Assembly (NCBI GenBank): GCA_034926605.1
Contig: JAYFQV010000009.1
Coordinates: forward strand, 62,001 to 126,000
DNA from: CALXXL01 sp034926605
Lineage (GTDB): Bacteria > Verrucomicrobiota > Lentisphaeria > Victivallales > Victivallaceae
Reading direction: 5' to 3'
DNA length: 64,000 nucleotides
Made by a program: the position numbers and the translations under genes. The first letter of the stretch is position 1. Each line of letters starts with the position of its first letter. Positions 15,897-24,984 of the stretch are shown piece after piece. The notes beneath the pieces are model-generated. The model saw only the letters and a program-made list of their open reading frames with translations. It did no database searches and had not been told where the DNA came from.

Positions 15897-17336
15897 ATGG
15901 GCAGGGGCTTTCCCATTATTGCCGCAATGTTTTTATGTTGGAGCCTGACGGGAGAGGCTCCGCCGGGAGAGGATGAGGCGCATACGCGCACTCTGCGTTT
16001 TGTTCAGGATGACGCGCAGGACTACATGGTATCGAAAGTTTATGTCCTGAAATATGTCCAAAGCAACGATATAATGCCGTTTGTGCTGGGCATGGTCAGG
16101 CGTTACAATGTCAATTCCGTGGCTGGCAGCATTGAATACGGGGCCAACCGGCAGCAGATACTGACCGTGACCTGTCCGATCGGCATGATGCCTTATGTGG
16201 ATGATTTTATCGCCAAGGTCGACCGGAACATCGAAGTAGACGGCCGGGTTCCCGGCGACATCATCCGCGGCACCGGAATTACCCGCGCTGTTTACCGCCC
16301 GAGATACCGGTCCGGGCAGGATCTGGTCAACATAATCGTGAATGCCGCCATAAACGCCGGGCCGTATGGATCGGTTTACGGCTATGACGAAAATTCCAAT
16401 CAGATATATTGGAAAGACAACAGCTCAAACAGCGAGTTCGTATACCAGCTGCTCGGATGGCTGGATAGGCCGGCGCCGCAAATATCTTTCGAATTCACGG
16501 TTTACGAAGTGCGTGAAAGTACGCTCCGCGACATGGGAATAGAGTACCTCGCCTGGAAGAACGGCCCGGGGCTTAATCTGTTCGAAATAGGGTGGCGCGC
16601 ATTCGATGTCACCAGTGCCGGTACCGCCGCGATCCAGGCGATGTCCGGGCCGGTCGGCGGATTTTTCTTTGCGCCGCAATTCGACGCCAGCTTCATCCGC
16701 ATGCTTCAGCAGAACGGCCGGGCGGAAATACGCAATCGGGCGAATTTCACGGTGTCCAATTCGGACAGCAAAACGTACAGTTTGCTGTTCAATCCTCAGC
16801 TTCAGAACATAGTAAAAAGCAACAACGACCAGACCAGCGTCACTCTGAGCGAGGTTTCCCAGCAGCCCGGCATAAGCCAGATATATTTGGAGATCGCCCG
16901 TCCGGTTGTAAACCAGCGCACCGGGCTTCCGGAAGTCGGTTATCCGGCCAACGAGCCGTTTTCGTTCAAAAACTATGCCCCCGGCGACTACGCCAAGCTG
17001 TCCGGCACCGTTTTTTTCGGCTACGACATCCGGACGGCAAACGTGGTTGAACGCAACAACCTCGGCAACGAGCTGATCGAGACCGGAACTTTTTCCGGCA
17101 ATGTGCTTATCCCGCTGAACAAGGATGTGATTCTGGCCCAGTGGGACAAGGATCAGCTGGTGGAGCAGACTATCGGTGTGCCGTTTCTCTGCAACATTCC
17201 GGTGCTTAAATACCTGTTCAGCACCGTGACAACATCCAGGGAACACACCCGTGTGTATCTCACCGTCAATGTGACTATGCTTAACACCGCTGTTCCGAGT
17301 TCGCTTAAGATCGGCGAACTGGTAAGGCTCAAATAG
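15897..17336 (+). CDS. Secretin-like outer-membrane protein A (GspD/PilQ superfamily)
   Basis: A 479-residue exported protein. I chose ATG 15897 because GGAGGAGG lies just upstream and the start gives a signal peptide (MGRGFPIIAAMFLCWSLTG); the longer open frame lacks one. Residues ~40-110 and ~140-190 look like small N-domains (YVLKYVQSNDIMPFVLGMV; DLVNIIVNAAINAG). The C-terminal ~250 residues are beta-rich and end in GVPFLCNIPVLKYLFSTVT, then RVYLTVNVTML, the secretin end signature. Secretins form multimeric outer-membrane channels of type II, III and IV systems. Here there is no adjacent ATPase or inner-membrane platform. It shares the FEFTVYEVRE/RMRYSVYEVTS block with the next gene, so the two are paralogues. 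Confidence 0.7.
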   Translation: MGRGFPIIAAMFLCWSLTGEAPPGEDEAHTRTLRFVQDDAQDYMVSKVYVLKYVQSNDIMPFVLGMVRRYNVNSVAGSIEYGANRQQILTVTCPIGMMPYVDDFIAKVDRNIEVDGRVPGDIIRGTGITRAVYRPRYRSGQDLVNIIVNAAINAGPYGSVYGYDENSNQIYWKDNSSNSEFVYQLLGWLDRPAPQISFEFTVYEVRESTLRDMGIEYLAWKNGPGLNLFEIGWRAFDVTSAGTAAIQAMSGPVGGFFFAPQFDASFIRMLQQNGRAEIRNRANFTVSNSDSKTYSLLFNPQLQNIVKSNNDQTSVTLSEVSQQPGISQIYLEIARPVVNQRTGLPEVGYPANEPFSFKNYAPGDYAKLSGTVFFGYDIRTANVVERNNLGNELIETGTFSGNVLIPLNKDVILAQWDKDQLVEQTIGVPFLCNIPVLKYLFSTVTTSREHTRVYLTVNVTMLNTAVPSSLKIGELVRLK

Positions 17337-17346
17337 GAGGCCGGAG

Positions 17347-19041
17347 ATGAGGAAATTTCTGCTTATGCTTGCTGTCCTCGCCGCCGCCGGAGTTTTTGCT
17401 GACGATATCCCCGGAGTTCCGCGCGACTCCAATTTGAACAACACCGGCGGATATGAATCCACCAGGATTCAGGCACAGCTGCAGGTGAAGGTGGCCGATG
17501 ACACCAGGATATTCCATTTCATCCGCGACAACAACGATCCCCGGGTGGTTACCAAGACCTATCTGATCAAGAATGTCGACGCTTACGAGTTTCGCGACTT
17601 TCTTCGCCAGATGGTACAGGCCAAGCGGGTCGGCAACACCGCATTGCAGCAGGACTATCCGGGCAACGCCTATGCCACCGACGGCTCCGGCAACAAGATT
17701 CCAGGCACGGTCGCGGCCACCGTCAGTTCGCCGGAGCTTTCTCCGACCGCCGCTCAGCCCGGCTATGTTCCGGCGGCGCAGCTTGGCAGCAACACCGCGG
17801 TGGAATGCATCAAGTACGCCGACGGAACCGGGCTGTTGATAATAAGTGCCGAGGATTACCGTTTCCGCGACCACGACGGCGGAATGGGAATAGACTCGCT
17901 GGTGGCGTTTTTGGACAAGCCCCAGATGGGCGCCTGCTTCGGCACCCAGACATTTTTCTATCTTCCCAAGTTCGTGCCGGCACGCAATTTGATGCCGCTT
18001 ATTCAGAATGTCGGCATGAACATAAACGACGTCACCGAAGCATGGCAGGGGCAGGATCTGGTGGCTTACGATCCCGATCTGAACTGGTTGATTTTCGACG
18101 TTTCCAATTACTCCTGCGACAATATTTCGCTGATGCTGATGAAATACGACGTTCCGATTCCCCAGGTCAGAATGCGTTATTCGGTCTACGAAGTCACCAG
18201 TGAAAACGACGAGAAGATCGGTATAGATTTCCAGAACTGGAAAAACAACGAGGGAGCCAACATCTTCTCGGCCGGCGGCCGTTATCGCAACAACTGGTCC
18301 GCCACCTATTCCGGCGGTATGTCAAGAGATTATGGTTCGGAACGGACCAGCTTCTACAATTTCAACCCAAAATGGAATTCCCGCTACCTCGACTTTCTGG
18401 TGAGCAAAGGTCGCGCCAGGGTTGCCTATACCGGCGAACTGCTGATCCGCAACAACACTCCGGCCAAGATCGAACGGCTGACGCAGATTTTTTACGACGA
18501 CGTTTCCAACCCGGTCAGCGGGGCGGTGACTTCTCCGGACATGGGGGTGGGGCCGTATGAAATGCTTTCCGCGTTGATCGGTCGCGCAATTCCCAATAAC
18601 GATATTCCGGTCGGCAAGGGCGAAGCCGAGATAACCACCCGCGCTTCCGGGTTCGGTTTTACTTTGACGGTTGCCAATGCCGCGGTGAATTTGGACGAGA
18701 CGCGGCTGAAGGTTACCATGAGCAATACCAGTTTGCTCGGGTTCGAGTCCTCCGGCGCTCCGCGTATTTCGGCCGCCAGCGTGGTCACTCAGGACGTGAG
18801 TCTGCCGCACGGCAAGGATGTATTCGTGATCGGTGGATTGAAAAAACAGGAGGTGGTTAAGTCGACGTCGGGCGTCCCGTGGTTGATGGACATCCCCTGG
18901 ATCGGTTATCTGTTTTCAACCGAGTCGACTTCGGTCAAATACTCCGAGCTGGTGCTGGCGGCCCAATGCGACTGGGCGTCGCCGGGCGACGAGCTGCCGC
19001 CGCCGGGAAGCAATCTGCGGCTGCGCAGAGATAAGCAATAA
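17347..19041 (+). CDS. Secretin-like outer-membrane protein B
   Basis: A 564-residue exported protein (signal MRKFLLMLAVLAAAGVFA) starting 10 bases after secretin-like A, with AGGAGG before it. An N-domain with TKTYLIKNVDAYEFRDFLRQ precedes a long linker; the beta domain ends in HGKDVFVIGGLKKQEVVKST, then SGVPWLMDIPWIGYLFSTES, the classic secretin ending. It shares VYEV-type and IP.[IL].YLFST motifs with its neighbour. Family knowledge predicts a multimeric outer-membrane channel. Two unequal secretin-like subunits in tandem may form a mixed ring or serve separate machines; neither is established. A small lipoprotein gene follows, in the usual place for a secretin pilotin. Confidence 0.75.
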   Translation: MRKFLLMLAVLAAAGVFADDIPGVPRDSNLNNTGGYESTRIQAQLQVKVADDTRIFHFIRDNNDPRVVTKTYLIKNVDAYEFRDFLRQMVQAKRVGNTALQQDYPGNAYATDGSGNKIPGTVAATVSSPELSPTAAQPGYVPAAQLGSNTAVECIKYADGTGLLIISAEDYRFRDHDGGMGIDSLVAFLDKPQMGACFGTQTFFYLPKFVPARNLMPLIQNVGMNINDVTEAWQGQDLVAYDPDLNWLIFDVSNYSCDNISLMLMKYDVPIPQVRMRYSVYEVTSENDEKIGIDFQNWKNNEGANIFSAGGRYRNNWSATYSGGMSRDYGSERTSFYNFNPKWNSRYLDFLVSKGRARVAYTGELLIRNNTPAKIERLTQIFYDDVSNPVSGAVTSPDMGVGPYEMLSALIGRAIPNNDIPVGKGEAEITTRASGFGFTLTVANAAVNLDETRLKVTMSNTSLLGFESSGAPRISAASVVTQDVSLPHGKDVFVIGGLKKQEVVKSTSGVPWLMDIPWIGYLFSTESTSVKYSELVLAAQCDWASPGDELPPPGSNLRLRRDKQ

Positions 19042-19053
19042 AAAGGGACATAT

Positions 19054-19497
19054 ATGAAAAAGATTGCGGCATTGATTCTTACGGCGGCGCTTGCGGTTGT
19101 ATCCGGGTGCCGGGTTGTTCCATCGGGCCCGGAACCCAAACCGGTTCCGGAGGCGGTCAACGCTTCCGCGGTCAAACTGGGCGGTGAACTGCTTTCCGCG
19201 ATTCGTTGCCGCGATTTTGCCGCGTTCTGCAAGATAGCTCCGGAACAGATGAAGCCCGAACTCGACAAGGCCAAGTTCGACGCTTCCGCCGATCAGTTCA
19301 AGGCCGAGTACGGCGAACTGGAAGATTTTGAGTTTCTGACCATGCTCGACACCCCCGGGGTCGCCAATGCGGTGTGGAAGGTGGGATTTCGGCGCAACGA
19401 CGCCGACGGCCATGCGGTGAGGCGCGAGCTGCTGTTCAGGGTGGTGGTGGCCGAGCTCGACGGCAAGACCGAGATATTGAGCTTCGGATTCTTCTGA
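19054..19497 (+). CDS. Small lipoprotein downstream of the secretins
   Basis: A 147-residue lipoprotein with lipobox VVSGC (Cys19). The mature part has a helical start (KLGGELLSAIRCRDFAAFCK) followed by strands (NAVWKVGFRR, RELLFRVVVAELDGKTEIL), an alpha+beta layout like NTF2-like or DUF3887-type domains. I cannot name the family. It begins 12 bases after secretin-like B with an AAAGGGA ribosome site, so it is in that operon and could be a pilotin that targets the secretin; this is inference from position. A hairpin (19502-19525, CCGCCTC/GAGGCGG) follows without a T-run. Confidence 0.7.
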   Translation: MKKIAALILTAALAVVSGCRVVPSGPEPKPVPEAVNASAVKLGGELLSAIRCRDFAAFCKIAPEQMKPELDKAKFDASADQFKAEYGELEDFEFLTMLDTPGVANAVWKVGFRRNDADGHAVRRELLFRVVVAELDGKTEILSFGFF

Positions 19498-19573
19498 TTT
19501 CCGCCTCTTCCGCTCCGGAGGCGGTATGCGGCGGGTTGATTTCCGTACATAGGCATAAAAAGCGTTTTTTTTG

Positions 19574-19602
19574 TTGAAAAACGCGACAATTTCATTTGTA
19601 TT
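19574..19602 (+). promoter_or_regulatory. Possible promoter of the NfeD-flotillin operon
   Basis: TTGAAA (19574-19579), 17-base spacer, TGTATT (19597-19602); TATTTT two bases further is the alternative -10. Confidence 0.35.
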
Positions 19603-19656
19603 TTGTCTATTCGTGCGGAATATTTCTTTACGGATATAAACAATGGAGGTAAAACA

Positions 19657-20241
19657 GTGGAAACCATAACCATTTTTCTGAAGAACTACTCGAGCGAATG
19701 GTTTTTTTATCTGGCGATCGCGGGAAGCGCCATCTTCGTGCTCCAGATGATAATGACTTTTATTGGAGTTGGCGGGGATAATTTCGATACCGATGTTGCC
19801 ACCGACTTCGACTCTTCCGACATCGACATGACCGGCGGCGGCGATCTCGGTTTGGTGAGTTTCTTTTCATTGCGCGCCATTATCGGGTTCCTGACATTCT
19901 TCGGGTGGGCCGGATTCTTCTGGGGGAACACGCTGGGCGGTTTTATCCTGTCGATCGGCTGCGGTCTGCTTATGGCGGTGCTGACCACGCTGGTGGTCTG
20001 GTTTTTCGTCAAGATGCAGCAGTCCGGCAATTTGAAAGGCGATGACTTCATCGGCAAGACCGGGGCGGTGTATCTTTCCATTCCCGGCGGTGACGGTTCC
20101 GGGCTGGTGACCGTGCAATTTCCGTCCTGTACCCGCCAGATCAAGGCGATAGCCGAAGAAGAGATTCCGGCCGGTCGGCCGGTGAAGGTGGTCGAGCTGA
20201 TCGGGTCCGATCTCTTCCGTGTCGAAAAACTTTCCAAGTAA
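19657..20241 (+). CDS. NfeD/YuaF-like membrane protein, flotillin partner
   Basis: The start is most likely GTG 19657, which has GGAGG at 19645-19649; an upstream in-frame start has no ribosome site. The 194-residue protein has three hydrophobic segments (about 12-35, 62-82, 88-110) joined by an acidic, Asp-rich loop (DTDVATDFDSSDIDM), then a soluble C-terminal beta domain (GKTGAVYLSI ... GLVTVQFPS ... PVKVVELIGSDLFRVEKL), the OB fold of short NfeD proteins. In bacteria such genes sit next to flotillin genes (yuaF-floT), as here, and the pair helps organise membrane microdomains. The loop lies opposite the OB fold. Confidence 0.8.
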   Translation: METITIFLKNYSSEWFFYLAIAGSAIFVLQMIMTFIGVGGDNFDTDVATDFDSSDIDMTGGGDLGLVSFFSLRAIIGFLTFFGWAGFFWGNTLGGFILSIGCGLLMAVLTTLVVWFFVKMQQSGNLKGDDFIGKTGAVYLSIPGGDGSGLVTVQFPSCTRQIKAIAEEEIPAGRPVKVVELIGSDLFRVEKLSK

Positions 20242-20331
20242 AAAAGCGGACGGGCGCGGCGTGGCCCGGAACATCGCGGGACGATGACGCCACAAGCATG
20301 TAACAACCAAAGTAACATAGGAGACTTTTGA

Positions 20332-21900
20332 ATGGAAATTATTGTCTACATCGTGCTGGCGGCATTCGTGCTAATGGCTCTTTTCGCAATGCTCGCCACC
20401 CGCTACCGCAAGTGCCCCTCGGACCGCATCATGGTCATCTACGGTAAGACCGGCGGCAATCAGGCGGCACGCTGCATTCACGGCGGCGCCAAGTTCATCA
20501 TCCCGGTGATTCAGGACTACGGATACATCTCTCTGCGTCCGCTGCAGATCGATGTCAAGCTGGACAACGCGCTGTGCCAGCAGAATATCCGTATCAATGT
20601 GCCCAGCGTGTTCACCGTGGGCGTGAGCACCCGTCCCGAGATCATGGGCAACGCCGCCGAACGTTTGTTCGGGCAGACCCCGGAAGCCATCCAGGAGCTG
20701 AGCAAGGACATTATTTTCGGCCAGCTGCGTCTGGTGATCGCCTCCATGACCATCGAGGAGATCAACGCCGATCGCGAAACGTTCCTGCGCGCGGTGGAAA
20801 CCAACGTGGCCGAAGAACTTAACAAGATCGGCCTTGAACTGCTCAACGTGAACATCACCGACATCACCGACGAATCCGGTTACATCGACGCGATCGGTAA
20901 ACGGGCCGCCAGCGAAGCGATCAACCGCGCCAAGATCGACGTGTCCGAAGAGGTGCGTAAGGGCTCCACCGGTGAGGCCGAGGCCAAGAAGCAGGAGCGT
21001 ATCGCCGTGGCCGACGCCGACGCCAAGGCCATCTCCGGCGAAGCCCGCGCCGCCCAGGAGCGCCGTATTGCCGTGGCGCAAGCCGAGACCGCCGCGGTCT
21101 CCGGCGAGGCCGAGGCCGCGCAACAGCGTCGTATCGCGATCGCGCAGGCCGAAACCACCGCCGTTTCCGGCGAGGCCACCGCCGACCAGCAGCGCCGTAT
21201 CGCGGTGAAGCAGGCCGACAGTACCGCCACCCAGGGCGAGAACCTCTCCGCCGTCGAGATCGCCAAGAGCAACGCCAGCCGTACCGAGCAGGAGGCCGAA
21301 GCCTACCGCCGGGGCGAAGCCGCGCGCCGGGTAGCCGCCGCGCAGGTCGAGCAGGCGCAGTTCGACGCCGAGAAAGTTGTACAGATTTCCCGTGCCGCGA
21401 TGGAAATGGAAAAGCAGAATGCCGAAATCATCGTTGCCGCCGAAATCAAGAAAAAGCAGATTGAAATCGAAGCCGAGGCCCAGGCCGAAAAACTCCGTCG
21501 CGAGGCGAAAGGCCAGGCCGATGCCATCTTCGCCAAGCTCGAGGCCGAGGCACGAGGCAATTTCGAGATTCTGAAGGCCAAGGGCGAAGGTTATCGCCAG
21601 ATCATCGACGCCTGCGGCAAGAGCGGCGAGTCCGCCGGCCGTATGCTCCTTATCGAAAAACTTCAGGACATTGTTGCCATGCAGACCGAGGCGATCCGCA
21701 ATATCAAGATCGACAAGGTCACGGTTTGGGACAACGGCGGCAAGACCGGCGATGGCAAAACCGCCACCGCGAACTTTCTCAGCGGCATGGTGCAGAGCCT
21801 GCCCCCGCTGCATGACGTTGCAAAAATGGCTGGCCTGGATCTGCCCGAGTATCTCGGCAAGGTGAAGGACCAGGAGAAAACCGAGGAAAAGAAATCATGA
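20332..21900 (+). CDS. Flotillin-family protein with internal 22-residue repeats
   Basis: A 522-residue membrane scaffold. Residues 3-22 form a membrane segment; ~25-200 are an SPFH/band-7 domain (PSDRIMVIYGKTGG, LVIASMTIEEINADRETF, ELLNVNITDITDESGYIDAIG). A long Ala/Glu-rich coiled coil follows to ~430, within which residues 222-309 are four tandem copies of a 22-residue unit with core RRIAVAQAETAAVSGEA. The C-terminal region (FLSGMVQSLPPLHDVAKMAG) is the usual oligomerisation tail. Flotillins oligomerise at the inner membrane with NfeD proteins, whose gene lies 90 bases upstream. The coding end overlaps the next gene by ATGA. Confidence 0.9.
   Translation: MEIIVYIVLAAFVLMALFAMLATRYRKCPSDRIMVIYGKTGGNQAARCIHGGAKFIIPVIQDYGYISLRPLQIDVKLDNALCQQNIRINVPSVFTVGVSTRPEIMGNAAERLFGQTPEAIQELSKDIIFGQLRLVIASMTIEEINADRETFLRAVETNVAEELNKIGLELLNVNITDITDESGYIDAIGKRAASEAINRAKIDVSEEVRKGSTGEAEAKKQERIAVADADAKAISGEARAAQERRIAVAQAETAAVSGEAEAAQQRRIAIAQAETTAVSGEATADQQRRIAVKQADSTATQGENLSAVEIAKSNASRTEQEAEAYRRGEAARRVAAAQVEQAQFDAEKVVQISRAAMEMEKQNAEIIVAAEIKKKQIEIEAEAQAEKLRREAKGQADAIFAKLEAEARGNFEILKAKGEGYRQIIDACGKSGESAGRMLLIEKLQDIVAMQTEAIRNIKIDKVTVWDNGGKTGDGKTATANFLSGMVQSLPPLHDVAKMAGLDLPEYLGKVKDQEKTEEKKS
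20995..21258 (+). repeat. Four tandem 66-bp coding repeats in the flotillin gene
   Basis: Units start at 20995, 21061, 21127 and 21193. Each encodes a 22-residue coiled-coil segment of the form xRIAxxxAxxxAxSGEAxxxx. The middle two copies are most alike, the last is most diverged (QADSTATQGEN). Copy number of such an in-frame repeat could vary between strains. Confidence 0.8.
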
Positions 21901-22511
21901 ATATCCTGATGGCCTGGAGCGCATTTATGGTCGTCGCGCTGGGTAGCGGATGCGGCGTGACGCCGATGTTCAATCCGCCCATTGTTGTCGATCCGACTCC
22001 CGAGCAGCGGAAGGTTGTGGAGTCGCAGCACGTTGAAATCGCGCAGAAGCTGGTCGGCGACTGGAAGGCCGGAGACGAAGCCGAAGCGAAAGCCGCCCTT
22101 GGCGAGAAAAACCTTCTGATGCTCGATGTGCAGCTTAAGGAGGGCGACAAAGGCATGAAGCAGGTTCCGCTTTACGGGCTGTGCTCGTATTTGAACAACG
22201 AGCCTTATCTGACGTTCTGCGTGAACTTGAACCAGCCGGCATATGACGGCATCAACGGTATGGTGCGTCCGAATTTCTACGCTGCTCATCTGGTTTTCGA
22301 CGGTGCGGACAATGTCACGGTCGAGATCATCACCTGGAAGACCGAAGGTGAAAACGGCAAACCGACCGATCCTTCGCTGGTTTTCTGCAGTAATGGCGAT
22401 GCAGAGAAGTGCGGCGACACCGTTATGAACTCCTCCGAAGAACTTTGTAAGCTCATCGCCGCCGGGAAATATCGCGTGGCCAAGACCTATAAGTTCGAAC
22501 GGGTGAAGTGA
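21897..22511 (+). CDS. Lipoprotein of unknown function coupled to flotillin
   Basis: A 204-residue protein whose N-terminal segment ends in a lipobox-like ALGSGC (Cys19). The mature part starts with helices (EQRKVVESQHVEIAQKLVGD; GDEAEAKAALGEKNLLMLDV) and continues with mixed strands and four further cysteines. No family recognised. It overlaps the flotillin stop by ATGA, so it is translated from the same mRNA; a strong terminator follows at 22585. By context it may be a periplasm-facing accessory of the flotillin/NfeD complex, but nothing in the sequence proves that. Confidence 0.65.
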   Translation: MNILMAWSAFMVVALGSGCGVTPMFNPPIVVDPTPEQRKVVESQHVEIAQKLVGDWKAGDEAEAKAALGEKNLLMLDVQLKEGDKGMKQVPLYGLCSYLNNEPYLTFCVNLNQPAYDGINGMVRPNFYAAHLVFDGADNVTVEIITWKTEGENGKPTDPSLVFCSNGDAEKCGDTVMNSSEELCKLIAAGKYRVAKTYKFERVK

Positions 22512-22584
22512 GCGATGACGAATCAACCTGGATGGTCCGCGGACCGGGATGCCCATAGTGCATAATCGGCTGTGAACATTTCAG

Positions 22585-22617
22585 AGCCGCCACCGTTTAT
22601 ACGGCGGCGGCTTTTTT
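22585..22617 (+). terminator. Rho-independent terminator of the flotillin operon
   Basis: AGCCGCC(A)CCG, loop TTTATA, CGG(C)GGCGGCT, then six T. Confidence 0.9.
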
Positions 22618-22658
22618 ATCTTATCGACAGCTTTTTAAACAGTTTTACCTAAGTCGGG

Positions 22659-22687
22659 TTGTTTTTGCAAATGCTCCGGTATATATT
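22659..22687 (+). promoter_or_regulatory. Promoter of copA
   Basis: TTGTTT (22659-22664), 17-base spacer, TATATT (22682-22687). I see no CueR- or CsoR-type operator beside it. Confidence 0.45.
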
Positions 22688-22719
22688 GGCTTCGTATCTT
22701 TATGGAAGCGAGGTGAATT

Positions 22720-24861
22720 GTGAAGCAGTTGTTCAAGATTACCGGAATGAGCTGTGCCTCGTGCGCGGCGCACGTCGAGAAGGCGGCCGGAACGGTGCCG
22801 GGAGTTCTCTCCGCCTCGGTCAACCTGATGGCGGATTCGATGCTGGTGGAGTATGACCCGGCCGTGACCGGGCCGGAAAAAATTGTCGACGCGGTTGCGA
22901 AGGCCGGTTATGGTGCATCGTCGGATGTGGCGTCAGACACGGGCGATGTTTTGCCGGGATCGGAGAGGGCGTCCGCCGCTGTTGGGAAAAGACTGCTGTG
23001 GTCGTTGGTGTTTCTGGCGCCGCTGTCGGTTTTGGCTATGGGCTTTCACGGTTGGTTTTGGCTTCAGATGGTTTTGCTGGTGCCGATTTTGTGGCTGAAT
23101 CGCGGTTATTTTGTGAACGGCGGCCGGAGGTTGCTGTCGCTGGCGCCGAACATGGATTCGCTGGTCGCGCTTGGCGCGGGGGCGGGGGTGATATATTCGC
23201 TTTTTCTCTACGGCGGGGAAATGTTTTACTTCGATTCGGCCGGCATGGTGCTAACGCTGGTCACGGTCGGCAAATATCTCGAAGCGCGGTCGAAAAAGCA
23301 CACCGGCGACGCGATAGGCAAGCTGTTGTCGCTCGCGCCGGCCATGGCAACGGTTGAGCGCGACGGCGTGGAAGCGACGGTTCCGGCGGCGGAACTGAAG
23401 GTCGGGGACGTGGTTGTCCTGCGTCCCGGCGGGGCCGCTCCGGTGGACGGGGTTATTGTGGACGGGTTTGCGGTGTTCGATGAATCGGTACTGACCGGCG
23501 AGAGTATTCCGGTGGAGAAGTTCACCGGTTCCAAGGTGCTTTCCGGGGCGCTCAACACCGACGGTTTTGTGAAAGTGCGCGCCGAGAAGGTTGGCGGCGA
23601 CACCACTTTGTCCCGTATCGCCGAGCTGGTGCGGGAGGCTGGAAGCACCAAGGCCCCCATCGCCAAACTTGCCGACCGGGTCAGCGCGGTATTCGTTCCG
23701 GCGGTCATCGCGGTGGCGGTTTGCACGTTTGCCGGCTGGATGCTGGCGGGGCGACCGGTCGGATTTTCACTCACCGCGGCGGTCACGGTTCTGGTCATCA
23801 GTTGTCCCTGCGCTTTGGGGCTGGCCACACCGGTGGCGATCATGGTTGGTGCCGGCCGGGGAGCGGAGTCCGGTATTTTGTTCAAGTCGGCCGAGGCGCT
23901 CCAGACGGTTCACGCCGCCACCTGCGCGGTGCTCGACAAGACCGGCACCGTTACCATCGGCCGCCCGGAGGTTACCGATGTTGTTCCACAGCCAGGTGTT
24001 TCCGAAACCGAGCTTCTACGTATGGCGGCGGCGGTGGAGAAATCATCGGAGCATCCTTTGGCAAAGGCGGTGGTCGCGCAGGCCGCGGCCGAAGGCCTTG
24101 AGTTGCCGGGTGCGTCGGAGTTTTACTCGCTCGGCGGGCTTGGAGTGATTGCCACTGTTGAAGGTCATGAATACGCGGCCGGTCGCGACAAACTTTTCGA
24201 AGATCTCAAGCTGGACGCTTCCCCGCTTGTCACCTCGGCCGGCAATCTGGCGCACCATGGCAAGACTCCGCTGCTTTTTATGCGTGACGGCGCGCCGTTC
24301 GGTGTTATCGCGGTGGCCGACCGGGTGCGGGCGGACAGTCCGGAAGCGGTTGCGGCACTGGGTAAGCTGGGGTTGCGGGTGGTGATGCTCACCGGTGACA
24401 ATCCGGCTACGGCGGGGGCGATAGCGAAGGACGCGGTCATTCACGAGGTTATCGCCGGAGTGCTTCCGGAGCAGAAGGCGGAGGAGATTGAGAAGCTGCG
24501 CAAGTCAGGAGAGAAGGTGGTGATGGTGGGCGACGGCGTCAACGACGCTCCGGCGCTGGCGGCCGCCGACACCGGCATGGCCATCGGCGCCGGCAGCGAC
24601 ATCGCAATCGACGCGGCGGACGTGGTGCTGGTTGGCAATTCGCTCTTCGGCGCGGTTGCCGCCATCCGCCTGAGCCGGGCGGTGTTTCGCAACGTCAAGG
24701 AGAATTTGTTCTGGGCGTTTTTCTATAACGTGTTGTTGATTCCGTTGGCGGCCGCCGGGCTGCTGAACCCGGTTTTCGGCGCGGCGGCGATGAGCGCCAG
24801 CTCGGTTTGCGTGGTGGCCAACGCGCTGCGGTTGCGCAGATTCAACGATAGCCGCTTATAA
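22720..24861 (+). CDS. copA: P1B-type Cu(+)-exporting ATPase
   Basis: A 713-residue copper-exporting P-type ATPase starting at GTG 22720 (GCGAGGTG upstream). One N-terminal heavy-metal domain has GMSCASC (9-15). The membrane part carries the transport motif CPC (362-364, in SCPCALGLATP); the actuator motif is LTGES, the phosphorylation site is D406 in DKTGT, and the hinge is GDGVNDAPAL. The membrane motif after the hinge, FFYNVLLIPLAAAGLLNP, is the Cu(+)-specific YN...P pattern. It detoxifies copper by pumping Cu(+) out of the cytoplasm. It stands alone: no chaperone gene or regulator is adjacent, and the next operon converges on it. Confidence 0.95.
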   Translation: MKQLFKITGMSCASCAAHVEKAAGTVPGVLSASVNLMADSMLVEYDPAVTGPEKIVDAVAKAGYGASSDVASDTGDVLPGSERASAAVGKRLLWSLVFLAPLSVLAMGFHGWFWLQMVLLVPILWLNRGYFVNGGRRLLSLAPNMDSLVALGAGAGVIYSLFLYGGEMFYFDSAGMVLTLVTVGKYLEARSKKHTGDAIGKLLSLAPAMATVERDGVEATVPAAELKVGDVVVLRPGGAAPVDGVIVDGFAVFDESVLTGESIPVEKFTGSKVLSGALNTDGFVKVRAEKVGGDTTLSRIAELVREAGSTKAPIAKLADRVSAVFVPAVIAVAVCTFAGWMLAGRPVGFSLTAAVTVLVISCPCALGLATPVAIMVGAGRGAESGILFKSAEALQTVHAATCAVLDKTGTVTIGRPEVTDVVPQPGVSETELLRMAAAVEKSSEHPLAKAVVAQAAAEGLELPGASEFYSLGGLGVIATVEGHEYAAGRDKLFEDLKLDASPLVTSAGNLAHHGKTPLLFMRDGAPFGVIAVADRVRADSPEAVAALGKLGLRVVMLTGDNPATAGAIAKDAVIHEVIAGVLPEQKAEEIEKLRKSGEKVVMVGDGVNDAPALAAADTGMAIGAGSDIAIDAADVVLVGNSLFGAVAAIRLSRAVFRNVKENLFWAFFYNVLLIPLAAAGLLNPVFGAAAMSASSVCVVANALRLRRFNDSRL

Positions 24862-24894
24862 TAGCGAGTTGTAGCAAGGACGACAAATAAACTG

Positions 24895-24930
24895 AAAAAA
24901 CAGCGGCCGCCACAAACGCGGCAGCCGCTG
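24895..24930 (-). terminator. Terminator of the Gfo/Idh-TIM barrel operon
   Basis: On the minus strand CAGCGGCTGCCGCG and TGGCGGCCGCTG pair around a short loop and are followed by six T (24900-24895). It also separates the operon from the convergent copA. Confidence 0.8.
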
Positions 24931-24984
24931 AAATGGAAGATCATAGTCCGTCGCTCAATTTCGGAGCGGCGGACTTTTCTTTAG

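Noticed and set aside
18738..18752. GGTTCGAGTCC-like string suggesting a tRNA T-arm
   Set aside because: It lies inside the second secretin-like gene, reads in frame (LLGFESS) and has no acceptor stem or anticodon arm around it.
20995..21258. CRISPR-like or satellite DNA repeat
   Set aside because: The 66-base period is in frame, without spacers, and encodes a coiled coil of a flotillin.
20371..21813. 480-codon Gly/Leu-rich minus-strand frame opposite the flotillin gene
   Set aside because: It is the mirror of an Ala/Glu coiled-coil repeat; the repeats create an apparent protein but flotillin is clear on the plus strand.
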